This document shows positions 17,701-21,966 of a stretch of DNA of 21,966 nt, piece by piece. Position 1 is the stretch's first letter; each line of letters begins with the position of its first letter. Source of the stretch: Candidatus Albibeggiatoa sp. nov. BB20 (GTDB lineage Bacteria > Pseudomonadota > Gammaproteobacteria > Beggiatoales > Beggiatoaceae); assembly GCA_016744725.1 (NCBI GenBank), contig JADGDW010000067.1, positions 1-21,966 on the forward strand, read 5' to 3'. A program made the translations under genes and the position numbers. Under the pieces are notes generated by a model. That model was not told the origin of the DNA, did no database searches, and was given only the letters and a program-made list of their open reading frames with translations.

Positions 17701-18643
17701 CCCAATTGCAGCAGTCAAACAAAATGGGTCAAGCAGCCAATTTATTTATGCAAATAATCAATGGATCACCTTTAATAATCAGCATCAAATTGAACATATT
17801 TCCGAAATCAGCAATTTGGTTTTAGCAAAACAAGGTAATGTTGCTGCTCTAGCCAATGCAAATGGGGCTCAAGCTTCACAAATGATTTATACAGGTCAAC
17901 AATGGGTCAATTTAAATCCAGAACGGCGCACAGTGCAAACTGTTGCGGAATTAGAGCAGCTCACAGCAACATCAGGTGATTTTGTCAAAGTGATTGATGC
18001 AGATAACACCCATTCAGAAAATTACTTTTATGCCAGTGAGCAATGGCTTAAACAAGAACGCGGTGGCGATGCAGGTACGATTAGCATCAATGCAGATACG
18101 ATTCGTGTCACCGAAAATAGTGCGATTACCACGGAAGCCGTGAGCAGTGGCGGCGGCGGTATCTCTTTGAAAATAGACAATTTATTATTTGTTGCAGATA
18201 ATAGTCAAATTTCAACCAGTGTACAAGAAGGTGCAGGTAATGGAGGTGGTCTAACAATTACTGAACCACGCTTTTTAGTGTTGAACAATGCGCAATTGGT
18301 TGCCCAAGCTTATGAAGGACAAGGTGGTAATATTCGAATTATTGCTGAACAATTTCTTAAAAATCCGACCAGTTTAGTCTCAGCTTCTTCAAAATTAGGG
18401 ATTGATGGCAATATTGAAATCAGTTCGCCAGATGAGACAGTGAGTAGCGGTTTATTAAGTTTAAACAAAAGTTTTGCGGAACAAGCTGGATTTAAAAATT
18501 CTTGTAAAGGTTCTATTGCAGGGCAACGACCCACTGAATTTGAAGCTCCATTAACACTAAAGGCCTCATTGTATCGTCGTCCTAATTATTTAATTGGTGA
18601 TTGGTTGCCTAGCGATGCTTATAAAAAAGCAATTTGTCTTTAA
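14747..18643 (+). CDS. Two-partner-secretion exoprotein (filamentous haemagglutinin N-terminal domain)
   Basis: 1,298 residues. Signal peptide at 1-18 (LLIILFILVCLTTT core, cleavage after VQA, before EISI). The TPS/haemagglutinin activity domain follows (about 19-260), with SRVTGGKASFINGTI (77-91), the NPYGI variant of the NPNGI motif (103-107) and FGEFATLELQGSFHAS. Residues about 260-800 are a right-handed beta-helix of G-x-AGNIxL...DGAxI-type coils. Residues about 803-1105 carry six repeats described separately, and the helix then resumes (GGDAGTISINADTI). The C-terminus has SCKGSIAGQRPTEF and ends AICL, giving two late Cys residues. Family knowledge: TpsA proteins cross the outer membrane through a cognate TpsB (FhaC/ShlB) pore and act as adhesins, haemolysins or contact-dependent toxins. 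No TpsB gene is in the window, and no toxin domain is evident at the C-terminus. An adhesin is the best guess. Confidence 0.88.
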   Translation: MLLIILFILVCLTTTVQAEISINNTPLAIENNRFNITQNLGNTVGNNLFHSFEHFNLNQGEIAQFSGSEQIQNIISRVTGGKASFINGTIRSTIPDANFYFLNPYGILFGEFATLELQGSFHASSADYLKLADDGEFHARFPQRDILTAAPVESFGFLNHAPASLSVENSQLIVAEHKSLSLTGGKLSITNANLTAPAGRIYLATLDTAGELNPNINDFTTSSLQSNITISQQSMIDSSGRYGGGIFIRSGQFIIDDSTITANTLGSQNGELIDISANNITLRQGVIISATVSGLGRGADIKLNATQSIDAAVENIDTTPNRIIAFASPADSSNNQTGDAGTISLDAKNIQFQDGSSILNQTSSSGKGGDVVLNAEESVMIKGTGSRQDGYPSSLRVFTLGQAANSGNSGKMSITANQVTIRDGASLHSRTFGAANSGDMTVKASNILLEDALAMAITFVSGKTGTLTFEADNELRLQGIGANLYNLSLSSGDAGNIYLKAQDIILNDSASITSLARRTGRAGNIYVEAANKLSLSGNSASDDGGWASTIQSNTSPTQIQNGYAIDNGGHINIKAGELFMRDGGIITTSSRSRLGYQAGNGGNIDIEVAGAIDIAGINPYGRNIAGFETGIYANSIGVGENGGNGGNIRLQAQSLSIKDGAAITTSTDNYGSGGTIEINVHDTIAISGDSSVIPLKKSGTSQASYLEEFAAFSHFNQSTSGIYANSQDKSKNAGSAGNIDLTTKNLNLSNKATISTSGTGGGKAGNINLNVKQLQMDRSTRIASENQFINRYQFDNIAQRDSALVVKGDVIEVADLGNGVKGNYVNIGDYLIQTRILLDPVENMQVLSELSNQYRVFEGQIVEVKDVGDGSSGQFIYTRHPRVGLDTWQRMNSQITTTLDTTQKILEVRSDGGYRPGEVLPDYQLGERIRVLDMGDGKSADFIYANIFSPDNNIYVRFVRVNQFNLTDESTLHTLSEQVSFQDQNPIAAVKQNGSSSQFIYANNQWITFNNQHQIEHISEISNLVLAKQGNVAALANANGAQASQMIYTGQQWVNLNPERRTVQTVAELEQLTATSGDFVKVIDADNTHSENYFYASEQWLKQERGGDAGTISINADTIRVTENSAITTEAVSSGGGGISLKIDNLLFVADNSQISTSVQEGAGNGGGLTITEPRFLVLNNAQLVAQAYEGQGGNIRIIAEQFLKNPTSLVSASSKLGIDGNIEISSPDETVSSGLLSLNKSFAEQAGFKNSCKGSIAGQRPTEFEAPLTLKASLYRRPNYLIGDWLPSDAYKKAICL
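17159..18060 (+). repeat. Six-fold 45-68-residue repeat inside the exoprotein
   Basis: Units start near residues 808, 858, 926, 985, 1030 and 1077 of the exoprotein (nt 17168, 17318, 17522, 17699, 17834, 17975). Consensus: a lead of the type (T/V)-L-S-E-L, about 8-10 residues, then G-x-x-V-x-V-x-D-x-G-x-G-x-S-x-x-F-I-Y and a W 4-8 residues later. Examples are GQIVEVKDVGDGSSGQFIYT and GDFVKVIDADN...NYFYASEQW. The first unit lacks FIY and the final W. Confidence 0.75.
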
Positions 18644-18665
18644 AAGTTTGGGCAAAAAAATAGAT

Positions 18666-18702
18666 GCAAGAGACTCAATATTTAATGTAACGAGCCTCTT
18701 GC
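18666..18702 (-). terminator. Possible terminator between convergent exoprotein and aqpZ genes
   Basis: Inverted repeat gcaagagactc (18666-18676) / gagcctcttgc (18692-18702 on +): ten of eleven positions pair, around a 15-nt loop. On the minus strand the stem is followed after a few bases by a T-run (complement of the A-run 18654-18660), which fits the end of the aqpZ transcript. On the plus strand there is no T-tract. Confidence 0.4.
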
Positions 18703-18835
18703 TAATCAGTGAGGAATGAGCATTTAATAAGTTCAAGAATTGACGGTTTTTATTTTTGATAATCCTTTGCTTTATATGGATTAACAAGCCTGCTCGTTCA
18801 AGAGCTGATGAAATAGTTTAATTCTCAACCCTCAA

Positions 18836-19522
18836 TCATTCTTCAACAAAAATAATACGGTATACAATCCCTGCAAGAATAGCTCCAGCAATTGGAGCTG
18901 CCCAGAATAACCACAATTGACTCAAGGCGGCATCACCTGCAAAAATAGCAACAGCAGTACTACGAGCAGGATTTACCGAGGTATTTGTAACAGGGATACT
19001 GATTAAGTGAATTAAAGTAAGACCTAAACCAATTGCGATAGGTGCAAAACCTGCTGGTGCACGGCGATCAGTAGCCCCTAAAATAATAATTAAGAACATA
19101 AAAGTCATGACAATTTCAGTGACTAATGCGGCAATCATTGAATAACCTTGTGGAGAATATTCACCATACCCATTTGAAGCAAAGCTACCAATCTCAGCCC
19201 CTGCTTTACCTGTGACAATCACATATAACACCGCTGCTGCTGCAATCCCTCCCATTACTTGAGCCATAATATAAGGCAGAAGTTCTGTAAAAGAAAAGCG
19301 GCCACCAACCATTAGGCCAATAGAAACAGCAGGATTTAAATGACAGCCTGAAATATGTCCAATTGCATACGCCATGGTCAATACGCTCAAACCGAAGGCA
19401 AGAGAGACTCCCACAAACCCAATACCGACATCAGGAATGCCAGCGGCCAATACGGCACTACCACAACCTCCCAATACCAGCCAAAAAGTACCAATAAACT
19501 CTGCGCCAAGTTTATTTACCAT
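18836..19522 (-). CDS. aqpZ: Aquaporin Z (water channel)
   Basis: 228-residue MIP-family channel, the usual AqpZ length, with six predicted membrane helices and two half-helices. First NPA box: GCHLNPAV (N63-P64-A65). Second: NTSVNPARS (N184-P185-A186-R187). The aromatic/arginine filter residues F43, H172, T181 and R187 match the E. coli AqpZ set, so it should be water-selective rather than a glycerol facilitator. It acts in the inner membrane in passive osmotic water flow. The ATG is preceded on the minus strand by AAGGAG (complement of 19531-19536) at 8 nt. The gene is transcribed alone, divergent from hsp20 and convergent with the exoprotein gene. No clear -35/-10 pair was found for it. 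Confidence 0.96.
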   Translation of the reverse strand: MVNKLGAEFIGTFWLVLGGCGSAVLAAGIPDVGIGFVGVSLAFGLSVLTMAYAIGHISGCHLNPAVSIGLMVGGRFSFTELLPYIMAQVMGGIAAAAVLYVIVTGKAGAEIGSFASNGYGEYSPQGYSMIAALVTEIVMTFMFLIIILGATDRRAPAGFAPIAIGLGLTLIHLISIPVTNTSVNPARSTAVAIFAGDAALSQLWLFWAAPIAGAILAGIVYRIIFVEE

Positions 19523-19859
19523 AGTAACTTCTCCTTAGTTATATTAATTGTTTGGTCTGAAAAATATAATGTAAACATTAAGTTATGCTTTTTTATAATA
19601 AATATTTAACGATTAGCATACCCACAGCATCTAAGGGAATTTATCATACTGTTTTTATTAAAAATAATAAATTCTCTAAACCTAAATCATCATTATTGAT
19701 TAATCTATTTTATAGTTAACACCTATTTTGCGTTGACTCTTTGAAAATCAAAATATTAAAAAACCAAACATAGATTATTTATATTTTTTGTATGCTCTAT
19801 TTTTCTCAGACAATGCTACTATAGTCACTTCCTTAAGACATAAAATTTAGCATCTCACA

Positions 19860-19887
19860 TTGACAGAAACTTCAGCTTACGCATAAT
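19860..19887 (+). promoter_or_regulatory. Sigma-70-type promoter upstream of hsp20
   Basis: Perfect -35 TTGACA (19860-19865), 16-nt spacer, -10 CATAAT (19882-19887, 5/6). Predicted start near 19894, leaving a leader of about 175 nt before hsp20. It could alternatively drive a small untranslated RNA. No ORF of note begins in the leader. Confidence 0.55.
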
Positions 19888-19892
19888 CCAAA

Positions 19893-19915
19893 AAAAAGAT
19901 ATGACATATCTTTTT
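19893..19915. promoter_or_regulatory. Perfect 23-bp palindrome (possible operator)
   Basis: Arms aaaaagatatg (19893-19903) and catatcttttt (19905-19915) are perfect 11-bp inverted repeats around a single central base. The palindrome begins 6 bp after the -10 of the promoter at 19860-19887, so it overlaps the predicted transcription start, the usual place for a repressor operator. The single-base centre makes a stable RNA hairpin unlikely. Confidence 0.5.
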
Positions 19916-19985
19916 GATATATTAATAAAAAATAGGCTTTATAGCCGATTTGTTAGATTTTTTTGGTTCAATATTGATAGAAACT

Positions 19986-20015
19986 CTTGAAATCGAATTT
20001 CCAAAACCTTATATA
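19986..20015 (+). promoter_or_regulatory. Sigma-32 (heat-shock) type promoter for hsp20
   Basis: CTTGAAA (19986-19992) is a perfect match to the RpoH -35 consensus. A 14-nt spacer follows, then CCTTATATA (20007-20015), against the -10 consensus CCCCATNTA (two mismatches). Predicted start is near 20022, about 47 nt before the hsp20 ATG. The gene it serves and the presence of rpoH next door strengthen the call. Confidence 0.7.
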
Positions 20016-20068
20016 CACGATCAAGCACTGCAGTGAAGCTTAATAATTTGATTTTAAAGGATTCTATC

Positions 20069-20509
20069 ATGAATTTAGTTTATCACCACCCTGTTAACTT
20101 ATGGGAACAAATGCAACGTGACGCTGAACAGGTATTCAATCGTGTTGCGCAATTGAAAAAAGCGGAAGCAGCAGAAACACAGACTAACTGGATGCCAAGT
20201 GTTGATATTCAGGAACAAGCCGATCACTATCTTGTCGCAGCGGATGTTCCCGGTATTGACCCCAAAGAAATTGACATTTCAGTGGACAAAAATATGTTAA
20301 TTATCAAAGGTGAACGTCCAGCGGCTAAAACAGGTGAACAGGCAGGCTTTAAGCGCGTTGAACGGGTATTTGGTCAGTTCCAACGACGTTTTACTTTACC
20401 TGAGAATGCCAATGCCGATAATATTACGGCAACAGGTGAAAATGGGGTACTTTTTGTCCGTATTCCTAAACAAGAGACAGTTGAATCGCGTAAAATTACC
20501 GTACAATAG
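20069..20509 (+). CDS. Small heat-shock protein, Hsp20/alpha-crystallin family
   Basis: 146 residues from the ATG at 20069, which has aaagga 7 nt upstream. The in-frame GTG at 20033 sits in a palindrome without a ribosome-binding site and is rejected. A short helical N-terminus (1-40) precedes the alpha-crystallin domain: W41-MPSVDI, DVPGID (59-64), FGQFQRRFTLP (101-111) and the hallmark GVLFVRIPK (126-134). ITV at 143-145 is a plausible C-terminal IxI/V oligomer-anchoring motif. Such proteins form cytoplasmic oligomers that hold unfolding proteins without ATP for later refolding by DnaK/ClpB. Regulation is probably by the sigma-32 promoter just upstream, with the rpoH gene 131 bp downstream on the same strand. 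Confidence 0.95.
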   Translation: MNLVYHHPVNLWEQMQRDAEQVFNRVAQLKKAEAAETQTNWMPSVDIQEQADHYLVAADVPGIDPKEIDISVDKNMLIIKGERPAAKTGEQAGFKRVERVFGQFQRRFTLPENANADNITATGENGVLFVRIPKQETVESRKITVQ

Positions 20510-20517
20510 GCTTTTGA

Positions 20518-20554
20518 GTAGAGTTGTTGATTCTTAATAAATCGATAACTCTAC
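20518..20554 (+). other. Long hairpin between hsp20 and rpoH (no T-tract)
   Basis: A 15-bp stem (20518-20532 with 20540-20554, two G-U pairs) closes a 7-nt loop, starting 9 bp after the hsp20 stop. The following bases are aatagaattt, not a T-run. It may be a leaky terminator, an mRNA 3'-end stabiliser or a processing site separating hsp20 from rpoH. Confidence 0.55.
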
Positions 20555-20640
20555 AATAGAATTTATTGGCAATAGCCACTTCTATTTCCAATATATTTTA
20601 TCATGCTTACATGACACAGCATTTTTAAGTAGGGGGATAT

Positions 20641-21495
20641 ATGTCCACAGCAGTTGCTTTAAATCAAAAACTTAATCTTACAGGTATTAGTCAAAGCTTT
20701 GAAAGCTACGTTCAAACTGTAAAAGGAATTCCTATTTTAAGTAAAGAGCAAGAGCAAGAATTAGCGAAACGTTATTATGAAAATGATGATTTGGAGGCAG
20801 CCCGTGAGTTAACTGTCTCGCATTTGCGTTTCGTATTGCATATTGCTAACAGTTATCGAGGCTATGGCTTGCCACAAGCAGATATTATCCAAGAAGGTAA
20901 TATTGGTTTGATGAAAGCAGTCAAACGATTCGATCCACATTTTGGTGTGCGTTTGGTCTCGTTCGCTGTGCATTGGATTAAAGCAGAAATCCACGAATAC
21001 ATTTTGAAAAATTGGCGGATTGCAAAAGTTGCCACTACCAAAGCACAACGCAAATTGTTCTTTAATCTACGTAGCATGAAAAAACGTTGGGGTTGGTTGA
21101 ATCAAGAAGAAGTAGAAAAGATTGCAACAGACTTAGGTGTCACCCAGAAAGAAGTTCTGGAAATGGAACAACGTTTGACGCGGCAAGATGTCGCATTTGA
21201 TGCGCCTGATGATAATGATGAAGACAATTATAGTCCTGCAACTTATTTAGAAGACAGTCGTTATGACCCTGCTCAATTGATTGAAGCTGATGACTGGGAA
21301 CAAAACCAACAATCACTATTACAAAGTGCATTTTCCCAATTAGATGAGCGTAGTCAAGATATTGTACAACAACGTTGGCTAAATGAAAAAAAAGTCACTT
21401 TGCATGATTTAGCTGATAAATATAAAGTATCAGCTGAGCGGATTCGTCAAATTGAAACTGCAGCAATGAAGAAATTAAAAAAATATCTGGCTTAA
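20641..21495 (+). CDS. rpoH: RNA polymerase heat-shock sigma factor sigma-32
   Basis: 284 residues, the normal RpoH length. Region 2 (about 50-125) includes the core-binding and -10 recognition segment GLPQADIIQEGNIGLMKAVK (76-95) and FAVHWIKAEIHEYILKNW. The RpoH box QRKLFFNLR, specific to sigma-32 and involved in chaperone and FtsH control, is intact at 136-144. Region 4.2 helix-turn-helix is at about 252-283 (TLHDLADKYKVSAERIRQIE). The ATG has AGGGGG at 4 nt (20631-20636). It directs RNA polymerase to heat-shock promoters such as the one at 19986-20015. It lies downstream of hsp20 on the same strand. A weak own promoter is conceivable (ttggca at 20566-20571) but the -10 is unclear. Confidence 0.97.
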   Translation: MSTAVALNQKLNLTGISQSFESYVQTVKGIPILSKEQEQELAKRYYENDDLEAARELTVSHLRFVLHIANSYRGYGLPQADIIQEGNIGLMKAVKRFDPHFGVRLVSFAVHWIKAEIHEYILKNWRIAKVATTKAQRKLFFNLRSMKKRWGWLNQEEVEKIATDLGVTQKEVLEMEQRLTRQDVAFDAPDDNDEDNYSPATYLEDSRYDPAQLIEADDWEQNQQSLLQSAFSQLDERSQDIVQQRWLNEKKVTLHDLADKYKVSAERIRQIETAAMKKLKKYLA

Positions 21496-21512
21496 GAAGC
21501 CATCGTTTTTTT
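21488..21512 (+). terminator. Rho-independent terminator of rpoH
   Basis: Stem tggctt (21488-21493) / aagcca (21497-21502) with a 3-nt loop, then three bases and seven T residues (21506-21512). The stem overlaps the rpoH stop codon. Confidence 0.8.
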
Positions 21513-21829
21513 GTTAAATAGATAGAGATCAGCTATCTATCATTGATCTGAGGTGGTGTTTTAGGGCTTGATTAGGATTTTTTAAGTCAAAACTGAGCAG
21601 AAAGCACCACTTCAGCTTCCTTGTTGATCGTTGATGTAAAATAGGATAAGCCATTATTAAATAAGAAAATATATTCAATAGAACAATACCTACGCCCATT
21701 TTTAGAAAATAATTCAATCTGCTAATTCCATTAAAAAGAGGGGTTTCATTTTTTAGAAATCAATGATTTAGATCATAATTACGAAGATGTATAAATCTCC
21801 TATTTTATTTTCCGCATTCCCGACAATAC
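21513..21829. other. Intergenic region between convergent rpoH and CoA-transferase genes
   Basis: No gene is supported. A long inverted repeat lies at 21548-21615. The remainder is AT-rich and featureless to me. A 62-codon minus-strand frame (21529-21717) runs through the inverted repeat and is not considered real. Confidence 0.5.
21548..21615. repeat. Imperfect inverted repeat, 15-bp arms
   Basis: Arms 21548-21562 and 21601-21615 pair over 15 positions (13 Watson-Crick, 2 G-U) around a 38-nt interior. It is placed between two convergent genes. It could be a bidirectional terminator structure lacking a good T-run, or a small palindromic mobile-element remnant. Confidence 0.55.
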
Positions 21830-21966
21830 CTATAATCTCATTTTCTGATCTGTAAAAATCCGAGCGTCCATCAGTTTGATATTATGCATCAGTGGGCAAA
21901 AACCCATTTGATCTAATATTTGGGTTTGCAAATCAATATTGGGCGCAATTTCAATTAATTCTAAGC
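21830..21966 (-). CDS. CoA-transferase (propionate/acetate CoA-transferase type), C-terminal fragment
   Basis: Only the last 44 codons are inside the window (first complete codon at 21964, stop TAG at the complement of 21830-21832); the rest lies to the right. The frame reads LELIEIAPNIDLQTQILDQM followed by GFCPLMHNIKLMDARIF and ends KMRL. The 'EIAPxIDLxxxILxQMxFxPL...LKxMDARIF' pattern is the C-terminal signature I know from the acyl-CoA:acetate/3-ketoacid CoA-transferase family (Pct/YdiF type), which moves CoA between short-chain acyl-CoAs and free acids. Substrate cannot be told from this part, and the catalytic Glu lies outside the window. The gene converges on rpoH. Confidence 0.75.
   Translation of the reverse strand, partial: LELIEIAPNIDLQTQILDQMGFCPLMHNIKLMDARIFTDQKMRL

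Larger units (their letters stand above)
19523..20068. other. Divergent intergenic region between aqpZ and hsp20, 546 bp
   Basis: AT-rich and non-coding. It holds an AT-rich hairpin (arms 19634-19644 and 19667-19677, 11 bp with one G-U), a strong sigma-70-like promoter (19860-19887), a perfect palindrome directly after it (19893-19915), a sigma-32-like promoter (19986-20015), a 10-bp palindrome cactgcagtg (20026-20035) near the predicted 5' end of the sigma-32 transcript, and the hsp20 Shine-Dalgarno aaagga (20056-20061). Confidence 0.6.

Noticed and set aside
20033..20068. GTG at 20033 as the hsp20 start
   Set aside because: It lies inside a palindrome close to the predicted transcript 5' end and has no Shine-Dalgarno; the ATG at 20069 has aaagga at 7 nt.
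21529..21717. 62-codon minus-strand frame between rpoH and the CoA-transferase, possibly a transposase remnant
   Set aside because: It spans the inverted repeat, has no recognisable motif and no ribosome-binding site, and its composition follows the AT-rich background.

Overview
The window is an AT-rich stretch of a bacterial chromosome. The AspRS, RpoH (with its RpoH box), AqpZ and CYTH-CHAD proteins are all of gammaproteobacterial type. The very large, modular surface proteins and the palindromic GGTGGAA/TTCCACC intergenic repeat remind me of filamentous sulfur bacteria of the Beggiatoa/Thiotrichales type. That placement is an inference, not a measurement.

Layout. (1) Positions 1-8287 hold the 3' part of a giant secreted or surface protein. 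It has tandem LamG-like plus Ig/cadherin-like units, a CSLREA-type parallel beta-helix, six Cys-containing fibronectin-III-like modules, an InlB-type 'GW..WxGDC' repeat, a glycine-rich solenoid, a short helical-looking repeat and an unassigned C-terminal domain. (2) Positions 8288-8832 are intergenic, with a nested inverted repeat. (3) Positions 8833-11461 carry a CYTH-CHAD protein and, 10 bp later, thiO (glycine oxidase), which very probably starts at TTG. (4) aspS lies at 11937-13730, with residues typical of non-discriminating AspRS. (5) A small membrane-anchored protein of unknown function (13789-14349) is bracketed by a 40-bp direct repeat whose first copy overlaps the 3' end of aspS. It looks like an inserted cassette. 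(6) A two-partner-secretion exoprotein (14747-18643) has a signal peptide, a haemagglutinin-type TPS domain, a beta-helix and an unusual six-fold repeat module. (7) aqpZ is on the minus strand. (8) A stress module follows: an hsp20 gene behind a good sigma-32-type promoter, then rpoH itself with a clear rho-independent terminator. (9) At the right edge is the last 44 codons of a minus-strand CoA-transferase.

How they work together. The hsp20-rpoH pair is the clearest functional linkage: the heat-shock sigma factor sits directly downstream of a gene that carries its own promoter signature, so read-through would create positive feedback. CYTH-CHAD and thiO look like a two-gene transcription unit, with no obvious biochemical link. 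The two large extracellular proteins point to adhesion and surface interaction, but no secretion partner (TpsB or type I exporter) is inside the window.

The most notable points are the aspS-overlapping direct repeats around the unknown gene, the six-fold module inside the TPS exoprotein, and the promoter/palindrome/sigma-32 arrangement upstream of hsp20. I see no tRNA, rRNA, CRISPR array, integrase or intact transposase.
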